A DNA stretch of 38,891 bases, from assembly GCA_018971625.1 (NCBI GenBank), contig JAGXAJ010000039.1, positions 1-38,891 on the forward strand. Reading direction: 5' to 3'. The notes under the pieces are model-generated. The model saw nothing but the letters and a program-made list of their open reading frames with translations. It had not been told where the DNA came from and did not search any database. Source of the stretch: Pseudomonadota bacterium. Its GTDB lineage: Bacteria; Pseudomonadota; Alphaproteobacteria; Rhizobiales; Xanthobacteraceae. The translations under genes and the position numbers were made by a program. Positions 1-8,511 of this stretch are shown here, one piece after another. Numbering within the stretch: the first letter of the stretch is position 1; each line of letters starts with the position of its first letter.

Positions 1-446
1 ATCACGCGATCCATCATTCATCCGAAGATCTGGACTGGATCTCCGCGGCACGCTTCCATCCGGTGAACTTGTTTATCGGCACCATCGCGGTCGATGTCAT
101 CCTGCTGATGGCGGGAATTTCACCGAATGTCATGCTCTGGGTTGGACCCTTCACGACGTTTCATTCGGCCTTCGTCCATGCCAATCTCAACTGGTCGCTG
201 GGGCCATTCAAATATGTGCTGGCGACGCCGGTGTTCCATCGCTGGCATCACACCGCGCTGGAACAGGGCGGCAACACCAATTTCGCGGGTACGTTCCCGC
301 TCTGGGATATACTGTTCGGGACCTTCCGGATGCCGAAGAACCGGTTACCCGAAACCTACGGGATCGACGACCACGCGTTCCCATCCGAGATCGGCGGCCA
401 ACTGGCCTATCCATTCCGGCAACTGGCCCTTGAACAACGGCAATAG
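1..446 (+). CDS. Sterol desaturase / fatty acid hydroxylase family protein, 3' part
   Basis: The reading frame is already open at base 3 and ends at TAG 444-446, so only the C-terminal about 147 residues are in the window. Two histidine clusters typical of the membrane di-iron fatty acid hydroxylase superfamily are visible: HAIHHSS at the very start and HRWHHT around bases 237-254. The stretch between them is hydrophobic, and the tail has the usual soluble end. The family hydroxylates or desaturates lipids at the membrane using O2. The exact substrate cannot be told. A GTG at 63 is internal, because the HAIHH motif lies upstream of it in the same frame. Confidence 0.85.
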   Translation, partial: HAIHHSSEDLDWISAARFHPVNLFIGTIAVDVILLMAGISPNVMLWVGPFTTFHSAFVHANLNWSLGPFKYVLATPVFHRWHHTALEQGGNTNFAGTFPLWDILFGTFRMPKNRLPETYGIDDHAFPSEIGGQLAYPFRQLALEQRQ

Positions 447-558
447 TTTCTGCGGGCCATTTGCAGTTCGTTCACTAATTGTCGTCAGATTTGCCGCGTC
501 GGGCGCCGGTTCCGCTGCGTATCGCTTTAGCCGGCTTGTCAACGTCCCAGGGTAGAGT

Positions 559-1050
559 ATGTCGTCCAAGCATCTGCGTACGCGCATCCGCGCTTTTTCC
601 GCTTTCCTCGCGGTCGGAATCCTGCTGGGGCCAGCCGTGGCGCTGGCCGATCCGGTCCCAGAGTCGATCGCGGTCAACGTCGATCAGGCAAAGCTCGTCA
701 GGCTGCCCTCCCGCGTATCCACCATCGTGGTCGGAAACCCCTTGATTGCGGACGTAACCCTGCAGCCCGGCGGGCTGGTCGTGGTGACCGGCAAGGGTTA
801 CGGCGCGACCAATTTCATCGCCATGGACCGCGCCGGCGAGGTGCTGGTCGACCGCGTCATCCAGGTCGAAGGGCCGACCGACCAGCTCGTCACGATCTAT
901 CGTGGCGTCGAGCGTGAATCCTATAGCTGCATGCCGATCTGCCAGCGGCGGGTGACGCTCGGCGACGGTTCGGAATATTTCAAGGCAGCGATGGACCAGG
1001 CCGGCAATCTCAGCAGCCAGGCGAGCGGAGCCGCGGCGAGCAAGCAATAA
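559..1050 (+). CDS. Secreted pilus-assembly N-terminal domain protein (CpaC/RcpA N-domain-like)
   Basis: A 163-aa protein with a cleavable-looking signal peptide (hydrophobic core about residues 12-28, then ALADP). The body carries the signature of the T2SS/T3SS pilus N-terminal domain: VDQAKLVRLP, then a VVGNPLIADV segment and a GYGATNF segment. That domain normally forms the N-terminus of CpaC-type secretins. Here it stands alone without the secretin ring domain, as seen for stand-alone copies in rhizobia. The C-terminus is polar and Ala/Ser-rich. Two cysteines near residues 118-122 (CMPICQ) could form a disulfide. A GGGTAGAG sequence lies just upstream of the ATG. The role is likely periplasmic; the partner is not encoded in the window. 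Confidence 0.8.
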   Translation: MSSKHLRTRIRAFSAFLAVGILLGPAVALADPVPESIAVNVDQAKLVRLPSRVSTIVVGNPLIADVTLQPGGLVVVTGKGYGATNFIAMDRAGEVLVDRVIQVEGPTDQLVTIYRGVERESYSCMPICQRRVTLGDGSEYFKAAMDQAGNLSSQASGAAASKQ

Positions 1051-1353
1051 GCCGATCGACGCAGGAATCTCGCATGCGCCGGGCGAATCGAACGGAACAT
1101 GAAGACGCATCCTCAAAATGGTTAAAGTGGGATTAATTCCGCGGCCCCCGCCGCTCGGCTAAGACGAAACACTTCAACAATCAGTTTGAGGGAAAGACAG
1201 GCGTTCCGCCGAGCGATGTCACCTTTACGCGTCCCGTGAGTGGGCGTGCGTTGTATATTCCGCGCCGGCGTCAGGTGGCAGCATTCTTCCGCCTTGCCCC
1301 ACGTTGTGACGGTTCGCCGTCATCGAAGCTCGATCGGACCAAGCAGCTTGCAA
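1051..1353. other. Intergenic stretch without a recognised gene
   Basis: About 300 bases between the pilus-domain gene and the cold-shock terminator. Open frames here lack family similarity that I can recognise and look like shadows. A GC-rich imperfect hairpin (around 1140-1160) is the only structure I see. Confidence 0.5.
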
Positions 1354-1383
1354 AGAAAAAGGCCGCGCGTTGAGCACGGCCTT
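1354..1383 (-). terminator. Rho-independent terminator of the cold-shock gene
   Basis: Read on the minus strand: AGGCCG stem, an 11-nt loop, CGGCCT, then a run of T. It lies about 70 bases past the stop codon of the cold-shock gene. Confidence 0.75.
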
Positions 1384-1450
1384 ACTACGTTGTCGTCTCA
1401 TTGAACCGAGATCCTCGAGGATCCTCGCGAGCCCGGCCAACGAAATTCGC

Positions 1451-1657
1451 TTAACCGGCGGCGCGCAGATTGTCGGCCGAAGACTTGCCGGAGCGGCGGT
1501 CAGCCACGATCTCGTAGGAGATCTTCTGGCCTTCACGCAGCGTGCCAAGTCCGGCGCGCTCGACGGCGCTGATATGCACGAACACGTCGTTGCCGCCATC
1601 ATCCGGTTGAATGAAGCCGTAGCCCTTGGTCGCGTTAAACCACTTCACGGTTCCCAT
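1451..1657 (-). CDS. Cold-shock domain protein (CspA family)
   Basis: A 68-aa single-domain protein with both RNA-binding motifs of cold-shock proteins: KGYGFI (RNP1) and DVFVHIS (RNP2). The start MGTVKWFN is chosen because that is the invariant N-terminus of the family; an 8-codon upstream extension exists but is not conserved-looking. AGAAGGGAC upstream serves as ribosome binding site. It is a nucleic-acid chaperone that melts RNA secondary structure. It lies downstream of infA and a DEAD-box helicase on the same strand, a neighbourhood of translation and RNA-remodelling functions. It has its own terminator. Which of the many paralogues it is cannot be said. Confidence 0.95.
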   Translation of the reverse strand: MGTVKWFNATKGYGFIQPDDGGNDVFVHISAVERAGLGTLREGQKISYEIVADRRSGKSSADNLRAAG

Positions 1658-1944
1658 GCTCACGGGATAGTCCCTTCTCAAGATAGATATACTAAAAGCC
1701 CACTTTGAATGGGCTGGTGAGATCGAATTTTTGGAAGGGTCGTCAGCGTCTAAACCGGCTGTACCGGTGGTTAGCTAATGTCGTCCGGCCGAAAATCGAT
1801 AGTGGTATTTTATGCGAAGCGGAATTCCAAAACAATCCTGAGGTGCACGATTTTTTGATCGGCCAGATTTCGCCGCAGTTCGAGCGGCGCCCCGCATCGA
1901 CATATCTGTGTCATCGCCGGGCCGGAGGTATGTTTTGGCGAGAT

Positions 1945-2223
1945 TTACCGGCGCCGGAACTGACCTCGGGGCGGTGCGCCCCGCGGTGCGCCGCTTGGGC
2001 GCTCGTCCTTGTGCCGGAAAATCAGGCGGCCCTTCTCCAGATCGTAGGGCGACATCTCGATTGTCACGCGGTCGCCCGCCAACGTCTTGATCCGGTTCTT
2101 TTTCATCTTGCCGGCCGTGTAGGCCACGATCTCGTGGCCGGCATCGAGCTGCACGCGGTAGCGTGCATCGGGGAGGATTTCGGTGACCAGTCCTTCGAAC
2201 TGGATCAGCTCTTCTTTGGCCAT
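1945..2223 (-). CDS. infA: Translation initiation factor IF-1
   Basis: Starts [11 protein letters not shown] and contains the S1-like OB fold, with the RYRVQLD and [17 protein letters not shown] segments diagnostic for IF-1. The typical protein is about 72 aa. This one is 92 aa, with a C-terminal basic, Pro/Gly/Arg-rich extension (about residues 73-92). IF-1 binds the ribosomal A site during initiation. It starts 23 bases after the stop of the DEAD-box helicase gene on the same strand, so the two are probably co-transcribed. GGAGATATCC precedes the ATG. The basic tail could add RNA affinity, but this is inference. Confidence 0.95.
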   Translation of the reverse strand: MAKEELIQFEGLVTEILPDARYRVQLDAGHEIVAYTAGKMKKNRIKTLAGDRVTIEMSPYDLEKGRLIFRHKDERPSGAPRGAPPRGQFRRR

Positions 2224-2246
2224 GGATATCTCCAGATCGATCGGTG

Positions 2247-3686
2247 TTAGCGTGGTCGTTGAACGCGGTTGGGACGGATATTCGGGCGGCTTTCGCGGTG
2301 CAGGAAAGCGACGCCCTGGATGCTTTCAGGCCCCAGACCTTCAGATTTGGCGCCGCCATGCGACGGACGGATAGGTTCCTGCCGGTTGGCCTCGTGCCGG
2401 TTGGTTTGCGGATGACCCTTCTTACCACCGCCACGACGGTGACGGCGAGGGGCTTTTGCACCGGCCACGGTTTCATTTGGCCGGCCGGAACGGCCGCCGC
2501 GATGTTGCGCTTGGGCCGGCGCGCTATCGCGATGGCCCGGCGTGCGGCGGTCTTCGCGAGGCAGGCTGATGCGGATCAGCTTTTCGATGTCACGCAGATA
2601 GGCCAGCTCCTCGCCGCCTGCGACCAGCGAGATCGCGATGCCTTCGGCACCGGCGCGCGCCGTGCGGCCGATGCGGTGGACATAGGTCTCCGGAATGTTC
2701 GGCAGATCAAAATTGACCACATGGCTGATGCCGTCGACGTCGATGCCGCGCGCGGCAATGTCGGTGGCGACCAGCGTGCGGATTTCGCCGGAACGGAACG
2801 CCGCCAGCACGCGCTCGCGATGGTTCTGCGATTTGTTGCCATGGATGGCGTTGGAGGTGATGCCGGCCCTGGCGAGACCCTTCACCACCTTGTCAGCACC
2901 ATGCTTGGTGCGGGTGAAGATCAATGCCCGACCAACCGCTTCCTGCTTCAAAAGCTGCGCCAGCAGCGTCGGCTTGGCGGTATGATCGACCTGGATGATA
3001 CGCTGCGTGATGCGGTCCACTGTCGAGGAGACCGGCGTCACGGCGACCCGTGCCGGATCGCGCAGCATCGCTTCGGCAAGCTCGGCAATGTCCTTTGGCA
3101 TGGTGGCCGAGAAGAACAGCGTCTGCCGCTTGATCGGCAGCTTCGCGACAATCTTCCGGATGTCGTTGATGAAGCCCATGTCGAGCATGCGGTCGGCTTC
3201 GTCGAGCACCAGGAACTCGACCTGCCCAAGCTTGAGGCCATTGCTCTGCACGAGATCGAGCAGGCGGCCGGGCGTGGCCACCAAGACTTCGACGCCCTGC
3301 ATGACCGAGCGGACTTGGCGTCCCATCGGCACTCCGCCGATCGCCAGCGCCGAGGTCAGGCGCATATGGCGGCCATAGGCATTGAAGCTGTCGAGAATCT
3401 GTCCCGACAATTCGCGGGTCGGGCTTAGCACCAGTACGCGGCAGGCCTTGGACTGCGGCCTGATGCGGCTCTGCAGGAGGCGATGCAGGATCGGAAGCGC
3501 GAAAGCAGCGGTCTTGCCGGTGCCGGTCTGGGCGATACCGACGACATCACGACCGGTCAATGCGATGGGAATGGTTTGGGCCTGGATGGGCGTGGGCGTG
3601 AGATAATTCTCTTCTTTGAGCGCACGCGAGATGGGATCGGCGAGGCCGAAATCCTGAAAGGAGGTCAAAAGGAGGTTTCTTTCCAT
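2247..3686 (-). CDS. rhlE: DEAD-box ATP-dependent RNA helicase (RhlE-like)
   Basis: A 479-aa protein with the full helicase motif set: Q motif region (FGLADPI...PTPIQ), AQTGTGKT (motif I), PTRELSGQ (Ia), TPGRLLD (Ib), DEAD within [13 protein letters not shown] (II), SATMP (III), TDIAARGID (V) and [10 protein letters not shown] (VI). After the two RecA-like domains comes a basic, low-complexity tail of about 100 residues rich in R, G, H and K, as in RhlE proteins. It unwinds short RNA duplexes, for example in ribosome assembly, RNA decay or cold adaptation. The position upstream of infA and a cold-shock gene fits a role in translation at low temperature. The symbol is by similarity of type; RhlE versus another DEAD-box subgroup is not certain. 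Confidence 0.92.
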   Translation of the reverse strand: MERNLLLTSFQDFGLADPISRALKEENYLTPTPIQAQTIPIALTGRDVVGIAQTGTGKTAAFALPILHRLLQSRIRPQSKACRVLVLSPTRELSGQILDSFNAYGRHMRLTSALAIGGVPMGRQVRSVMQGVEVLVATPGRLLDLVQSNGLKLGQVEFLVLDEADRMLDMGFINDIRKIVAKLPIKRQTLFFSATMPKDIAELAEAMLRDPARVAVTPVSSTVDRITQRIIQVDHTAKPTLLAQLLKQEAVGRALIFTRTKHGADKVVKGLARAGITSNAIHGNKSQNHRERVLAAFRSGEIRTLVATDIAARGIDVDGISHVVNFDLPNIPETYVHRIGRTARAGAEGIAISLVAGGEELAYLRDIEKLIRISLPREDRRTPGHRDSAPAQAQHRGGRSGRPNETVAGAKAPRRHRRGGGKKGHPQTNRHEANRQEPIRPSHGGAKSEGLGPESIQGVAFLHRESRPNIRPNRVQRPR

Positions 3687-4814
3687 TATAAAGCAAACGC
3701 CCGGCGCTAATGGCCAGGAGCGTGCGAGGTGTTCATGGACACCCGCGTGTTTGGGGCGTCGGTGTTGGTCAGCTGAAGGGGCAAGCCAGAAACCGCTAGG
3801 GGATCAGAACACGCGGCTCGCAGTGACCCAGTGATTCTCTGGATCGTGCGGCTGATATGGAACATGAACACGGCGCTTTCAAGGTGAATTGCAGCGCTCC
3901 AGCGCGGTTAAGGACACCGATTCCTGAACGACTTCGCGTCTGACCAAAAAGCTCTGCCTTTAATTTATGCATTTCTTAAAATGCATACAATTTAGGCTGA
4001 TACTGATGGGGTTAGGCTACCGCTGATGGAGGCGGAGGTTCGCCGCTTGGCGATCTGCACGGGTACCCATGGCGCCGAAATGGCTCGCGAATTGATCACT
4101 TGGAAAGCCTCGGCGTCGGCCTCAGCGTCCGCAAATCCATGTGTTCAAGGAACTGAACTTGATCCTGTTCTATCCCGCACAATACGAGGGACGAAAGAAC
4201 GAACGCGGCGTATTCCATCCAGCTGCCGCACCGATCCGCGGGCAATTCGTCATCGAGTATCTGATCACGGAAGAAAAGTTGAAGCGTTGGTGCTGGCCGA
4301 CAGCGACCACGTCCATCAGCGCACCATCACCACATCGTCAAAGCCGAGGCCACGGCGCGCCAAGGTAAAAACATTCATTCTGCGCAGCAGATCGAGCATG
4401 CCTCTGGCACCGGCGTTCACTTCAATGCTGGGCGGGGCCGGGCCGTCGCACGGCAATTTGTCGGTTGGAATCTCAAAGCCCGCTCGCCCAAAACTGACTC
4501 GCGCCCGACGACTTTGGAATTTGCTCGCGCGATTCGTTAACGTTTTGGATATGAGGCACTGACGAGGAAGATTCTCAGCGCGAGCCGGAACAAAATCGAT
4601 CCAGCGCAATTAACATACTCTGGCTCTATCTCGCCGCCACTGAAGGCGCGGACCATAGTTTATTTTTGTCGACCGCCGTTGCACATCGATGATCGCTCCG
4701 TCACTATTTCCACTGGCTGGTGCCCTGCATTCTGTTGCAGTTTGCTGCCGTCCCGGCGAATGTTGCACATGTTTGATCCTGTTTTAAGCCGATCCCTCTT
4801 TTTCGAGTAAGCGA
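3687..4814. other. 1.1-kb stretch with no convincing gene
   Basis: Open frames occur at 4026-4562 and 4141-4368 (plus) and 4316-4609 (minus). They overlap one another in different frames, and I recognise no family in any of them. Composition changes along the stretch: it is AT-richer around 3950-4000, with a palindrome. It may hold the decayed remains of a gene. The last 100 bases are the leader of the sensor kinase. Confidence 0.45.
3966..3987. promoter_or_regulatory. AT-rich inverted repeat, possible operator
   Basis: Two perfect 9-base arms (TATGCATTT and AAATGCATA) are separated by 4 bases. The T-tract needed for a terminator is absent, so a regulator-binding site is more likely. No clear downstream gene is attached to it. 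Confidence 0.3.
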
Positions 4815-6455
4815 GTGGTTCGGCTGGGCTTCATCATTGGGTTTATCGCGCTTATCGGGACTCTGCTCTCCGGTCTTGCGGCCTATCGGGTGCACGATCA
4901 GGAATTGACGCTCGACCGCATTGCAATGGCGCGCGCCATCGATGTGCATGCCAGCCTGGTTCAGGACCGGCTGACCGAGCGCGAACTGCTCGCCCGCGTC
5001 GCCTCCGGCTTGTTTCACACACCATCGGTGATCAAGGCCGACATGCTGCAGCCGTTGCGGGCCTCGATTTATGCCTTCAAGACCGATTTCGTGGTGGCCG
5101 GCTGGGTTGCCCGGCTCAAGCCGAGCGAATTGGACACCGCGCGGGCGGAACTCGCGAAAGCCGGATTTCCCAATTCCACGATTCGTAGCTACGACGATTC
5201 GCCACGGGATACCAGCGCACTGACCCAGCCGATCGACGTGCTGATGGATGTCGAGCCGCGCAATGCGCAGACCATGACTTTCCCGGGGCGTTCGCTCGAC
5301 CAGAATCCCATTCTGGAACGGATGTTCACGCAGGCGATGGCTGAAGAAAAACCGATTGCGTCGGACCCAATTGCCCTGAGTCCCCACGGACCAATCGGCC
5401 TCGTGCTTGCCGCGCCGGTGATGCAGGACACTGGTAGTTCGCCAGTTGGCTTCGTGACGTTTTCCTACGAGCTGGCGTCGTTGATGCTGACCAATGACGA
5501 CCTCGCGCTGTTCTCGGTGGTCTTGAAGGACCCCCAGAGCGCCGATCAGGAGCTGATCGCCGACGACCGGGGCGTCGTCTCGGAGCGCACGGTCGATCCG
5601 TCAGCGCCATCGCCTTCGGCGATGCGGACCGTGACGTTTGGCGGGCGCGACTGGTCGCTCGGCTACTATGCCAAGACCAATGCGGAGAAGCGCGCCGAGC
5701 AAACCGCTGCGATTGTGGCTGCCATCGGCTGCGCACTGACCGGGATCATCTGTGGACTGTTCGGCTATGTCGCCTACAACAACCTGCGGCTCAGCCGTGA
5801 AATCCAGGTCAGGATCGGATTCGAGCGCCGGCTGACCGCCGTGATTGATGAGCTTAATCACCGCGTCAAGAACATCCTGGCTGTGATCCAGTCGATCGTG
5901 ACGCGGACGCTGCGCCACGGCTCCGACGTTGACGTTGCGCGCGAACTGCTGATTGGCCGGATCCACGCGATGTCAAACGTGGTTTCATTGCTCAGCGAAA
6001 GCCAGTGGCAGGGCGTGAACCTGAAAGGATTGTTCGAGGCGCGGGCGATCCCGCATTCCGAACGCATCGCCGTGAGCGGACCGGATATCGCGGTCAGCGC
6101 GCGCGCCGCGCAGAGCCTGTCGCTATTGTTCTTCGAACTGGCGTCGCACTCCGACGAAGGGCTTTCGCTGGTGGGCAAGCACCCGCACATTGTCGCGCAG
6201 TGGGAAGTAACCGGCGAGGAGCAAGACGCCATTTTTCACTTCCGCTGGGAGGAGTTCAATACCAGCGCGGCGACCCGCCGGGAGGACAGCGATTTCGGCG
6301 TCATCCTGCTCGACCGCGTTGCGCCGGAAGCGCTTGGCGGTACGGCCCAGCGATATTTCACCGATGTGAGCTATGTCTATGAACTCACCGCGCCGATGGT
6401 GACGGTGGTCGACATGACCGAGCGCGATCGTACCGAGCAATTGTCACGGCGCTGA
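4815..6455 (+). CDS. CHASE-domain HWE-type sensor histidine kinase (probable PhyR-pathway kinase, degenerate ATPase)
   Basis: A 546-aa membrane protein. TM1 is at about residues 4-22, followed by a CHASE-like extracytoplasmic sensor domain (about 30-290) and TM2 at about 298-322. An HWE/HisKA_2 dimerisation helix contains ELNHRVKN, with the phosphoacceptor His349. The C-terminal ATPase has the WxE motif (RWEEF) and LGG, which support the HWE class. The N-box, however, reads ELASHS, with His445 where the family has the Mg/ATP-binding Asn, and the first glycine of the G-box GFG is Asp (DFG). GTG is the start, since no in-frame ATG lies nearby after the upstream stop. It neighbours ecfG-nepR and phyR, consistent with feeding PhyR in the general stress response. 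Catalytic competence is uncertain. Confidence 0.88.
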   Translation: MVRLGFIIGFIALIGTLLSGLAAYRVHDQELTLDRIAMARAIDVHASLVQDRLTERELLARVASGLFHTPSVIKADMLQPLRASIYAFKTDFVVAGWVARLKPSELDTARAELAKAGFPNSTIRSYDDSPRDTSALTQPIDVLMDVEPRNAQTMTFPGRSLDQNPILERMFTQAMAEEKPIASDPIALSPHGPIGLVLAAPVMQDTGSSPVGFVTFSYELASLMLTNDDLALFSVVLKDPQSADQELIADDRGVVSERTVDPSAPSPSAMRTVTFGGRDWSLGYYAKTNAEKRAEQTAAIVAAIGCALTGIICGLFGYVAYNNLRLSREIQVRIGFERRLTAVIDELNHRVKNILAVIQSIVTRTLRHGSDVDVARELLIGRIHAMSNVVSLLSESQWQGVNLKGLFEARAIPHSERIAVSGPDIAVSARAAQSLSLLFFELASHSDEGLSLVGKHPHIVAQWEVTGEEQDAIFHFRWEEFNTSAATRREDSDFGVILLDRVAPEALGGTAQRYFTDVSYVYELTAPMVTVVDMTERDRTEQLSRR

Positions 6456-6502
6456 CACACCGCTTCGTTCGGCGTACCGAGCCCGGAAAGTTTGCGCCCG
6501 TG

Positions 6503-7048
6503 CTAGCCGTTGCCGCCGATCACGGCACGCACGGTCTCGTCCGGACCAAAGTCTTCGGCGCCGTCAACATAAAGCAGCGCGCTAAGCTTGGATCGCGCGC
6601 GGTTGACGCGGCTCTTGATGGTGCCGACCGCGCAGCCGCAGATCGCCGCCGCATCTTCATAGGAAAAGCCGGAGGCGCCGACCAGGATCAGCGCCTCACG
6701 CTGGTCCTGCGGCAGCTTGTCGAGCGCTGCGCGGAATTCCTCAAACTCCAGATGCGCGCTTTGCGCCGGCTGCGTCTTCAGCGTCTTGGCATAGCTGCCA
6801 TCGGCATCCTCCACCTCACGCCGCCGCTTGCGATAGTCTGAGCGGAACAGATTGCGCAGGATCGTGAACAGCCACGCCGGCAGATTGGAGCCGGGCTGGA
6901 ACGAGTCGATATTGGCGAGCGCGCGCAGCAGCGTTTCCTGCACCAGATCGTCGGCGCGATCGCCATTGCCGCTAAGCGAAATAGCAAACGCGCGCAGACT
7001 GGGCACCGACGCCAAGATGTCGTCGCGCAGAGAATCTGTGAGAGGCAT
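6503..7048 (-). CDS. ecfG: ECF sigma factor EcfG, general stress response
   Basis: 181 aa. Region 2 carries DDLVQETLLRA and the W-L-F-T-I-L-RN segment; region 4 carries a helix-turn-helix (GFSYEDAAAICGCAVGTIKSRVNRAR). This is the ECF15/EcfG layout. EcfG directs RNA polymerase to GGAAC...GTT promoters once its anti-sigma factor NepR is bound by phosphorylated PhyR. The ATG overlaps the TAA of nepR by one base (TAATG), so the two are translationally coupled. Several matching promoters are visible in this window, listed separately. There is no signal peptide or other domain. Confidence 0.95.
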   Translation of the reverse strand: MPLTDSLRDDILASVPSLRAFAISLSGNGDRADDLVQETLLRALANIDSFQPGSNLPAWLFTILRNLFRSDYRKRRREVEDADGSYAKTLKTQPAQSAHLEFEEFRAALDKLPQDQREALILVGASGFSYEDAAAICGCAVGTIKSRVNRARSKLSALLYVDGAEDFGPDETVRAVIGGNG

Positions 7049-7278
7049 TAGTCCCTCCCGTCATTTTTGTCGCCCGCAGTACCCAATTGGGGATTGGGCT
7101 CGGAAGCATCAAGCTTTCGAATCAATTCTGCGAAGCGCTCAGGCACGCCCTGCCGTACGACGTCGTCATACATGGCGCGAAGTTGATGACCGATCCGGGA
7201 CTGGATTTCGGCATTTAGCCCGCCCTGCTTGCCGGGTGTGGCATTCTTGGACTTTACATCTTTCATGACCTGATCCAC
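7048..7278 (-). CDS. nepR: Anti-sigma factor NepR
   Basis: 76 aa at most, with a more internal ATG four codons on. The core IGHQLRAMYDDVVRQGVPERFAELIRKLD is the NepR signature: two amphipathic helices that clamp either EcfG or the sigma-like domain of PhyR. The tails are disordered and charged. It lies immediately upstream of ecfG in one operon and divergent from phyR, the standard arrangement in Rhizobiales. Confidence 0.95.
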   Translation of the reverse strand: MDQVMKDVKSKNATPGKQGGLNAEIQSRIGHQLRAMYDDVVRQGVPERFAELIRKLDASEPNPQLGTAGDKNDGRD

Positions 7279-7348
7279 GTTTCCCCGAGGGTTAACTCCC
7301 TGAATATTCGATGTTATCGCAGAATCTGGGAACCTCTGTAGGAGGGCT

Positions 7349-7373
7349 AATGCAAAGTCCGCCCGAAAGTTCC
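7349..7373 (-). promoter_or_regulatory. EcfG-type promoter for nepR-ecfG (imperfect -10)
   Basis: On the minus strand GGAAC (7373-7369) is followed by 17 nt and ATT (7351-7349), where GTT is the consensus. It lies about 70 bases upstream of the nepR start. The -35 box forms an inverted pair with a plus-strand GGAAC at 7383, placing two -35 elements back to back. Autoregulation of nepR-ecfG by EcfG is known in related bacteria. Confidence 0.5.
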
Positions 7374-7382
7374 CCGCGTTGT

Positions 7383-7449
7383 GGAACTTTTATCCGGCTG
7401 AAGCGTAATCAGGCGTATCAGGGGAACCGGGTCGCCCCGACAGCCAGTT
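7383..7449 (+). promoter_or_regulatory. Candidate EcfG-type promoters for phyR
   Basis: Two GGAAC boxes face phyR. GGAAC at 7383-7387 is followed 17 nt later by GTA (7405-7407). GGAAC at 7423-7427 is followed 19 nt later by GTT (7447-7449). Neither is a perfect match in both box and spacing. The second sits 28 bases before the ATG, so its leader would be very short. Confidence 0.4.
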
Positions 7450-7476
7450 CGACCCAATGAGACCAATGGAGTGGGG

Positions 7477-8283
7477 ATGACCCGATCACAGCTCGTTGCT
7501 GAACATTTACCGTTATTGCGGCGCTACGCCCGTGCGTTGACGGGAAACCAGACGTCGGGCGACGCGTATGTCGGAGCCATGCTCGAAGCGCTGCTGCAGG
7601 ATCCGTCGCTGCTCGACGAAAAGCACGGCCCGCGCGCGGGCCTGTTCCGGCTGTTTACGCGAATCTGGAACTCCGTCTCACTCAACGACGATGCCGAAGT
7701 CACGACATTGCCAATGCCGTCAGAGCGCCGGCTTTCAAATATCACCCCGCTGCCGCGCCAGGCCTTTCTGCTGCTGTCGCTGGAGGGCTTTTCCGAAGAG
7801 GAAGTGGCCTACATCCTCGGCACCGACGTCGCGGAGACTCGCAAGCTTGCCGATACGGCGGGCCGGGAAATGGCAGCCGAAATCGCGACCGATGTTCTGA
7901 TCATCGAGGATGAGACCTTCATCGCGATGGATCTCGAGAGTCTGGTGAAGAATCTCGGTCACAACGTGATCGGCGTCGCCCGCACCCATACCGATGCGGT
8001 GGCGCTGGCCAAGAACAAGAAGCCCGGGCTGATCCTGGCGGATATCCAGCTTGCCGACGGCAGCTCGGGTCTCGACGCGGTCAACGAGCTTCTGAAAGTG
8101 TTCGAGGTGCCGGTAGTGTTCATCACCGCCTATCCGGAGCGTTTCCTGACCGGCGAGCGTCCCGAGCCGGCGTTCCTGATCTCAAAACCGTTCCAGCCCG
8201 CGATGGTGTCAGCGGTCGCAAGCCAGGCGTTGTTCTTCCAGCGCAACTCGCGTAACCGCGCCCCGCGGGCAGCGGCGTCCTGA
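7477..8283 (+). CDS. phyR: PhyR, anti-anti-sigma response regulator of the general stress response
   Basis: 268 aa. The N-terminal about 130 residues are a sigma-factor-like domain (ECF region 2 and 4 mimic, including GFSEEEVAYILG). The C-terminal part is a CheY-like receiver: DVLIIEDE acidic patch, phosphoacceptor Asp in LILADIQLADGSSG, VVFITAY, and Lys in LISKPF. When phosphorylated, the sigma-like domain is released and captures NepR, which frees EcfG. The start at ATG 7477 is preferred over GTG 7471 because GGAG lies at the right distance. It is divergent from nepR-ecfG and ends with a strong terminator. Confidence 0.96.
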   Translation: MTRSQLVAEHLPLLRRYARALTGNQTSGDAYVGAMLEALLQDPSLLDEKHGPRAGLFRLFTRIWNSVSLNDDAEVTTLPMPSERRLSNITPLPRQAFLLLSLEGFSEEEVAYILGTDVAETRKLADTAGREMAAEIATDVLIIEDETFIAMDLESLVKNLGHNVIGVARTHTDAVALAKNKKPGLILADIQLADGSSGLDAVNELLKVFEVPVVFITAYPERFLTGERPEPAFLISKPFQPAMVSAVASQALFFQRNSRNRAPRAAAS

Positions 8284-8305
8284 TTCTCAGCACCGGCGTA
8301 GGCGA

Positions 8306-8339
8306 AGCCCGGCGCGTTTCACGGCGCGCCGGGCTTTTT
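8306..8339 (+). terminator. Rho-independent terminator after phyR
   Basis: A perfect 11-bp GC-rich stem (8306-8316 with 8325-8335) closes an 8-nt loop and is followed by five T residues, 23 bases after the phyR stop. Confidence 0.9.
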
Positions 8340-8511
8340 ATTGTTAGGCTGCAGAACCCGACATGCGCCGCACGCTAGGCGAGGCGGCGATCGCTAACAG
8401 CGGGTTAGGCTGAATATAGCCGTCACTCCAGCCGGGAAGAACGTCATAAGACGAATAGAAACGTTCGAGGTTGTCAAAGGTTACTTCCGCTCAACCGAGC
8501 GGAGAGCGAGG

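Noticed and set aside
2244..3428. 394-aa plus-strand open frame over the helicase gene
   Set aside because: Antisense shadow of the DEAD-box gene, which has all helicase motifs.
4026..4562. 178-aa plus-strand frame in the gene-poor stretch
   Set aside because: Repetitive low-complexity residues (ASASASASA), overlapping frames of similar length and no family similarity that I can recognise.
4587..4613. GGAAC box upstream of the sensor kinase as an EcfG promoter
   Set aside because: No GTT or near match at 16-18 bases downstream, and it lies 200 bases before the start.
8435..8465. EcfG promoter for the SDR gene
   Set aside because: The nearest boxes (GGAAG or AGAAC, then CGTT) have wrong spacing, 19-22 bases, and a mismatch in the -35.
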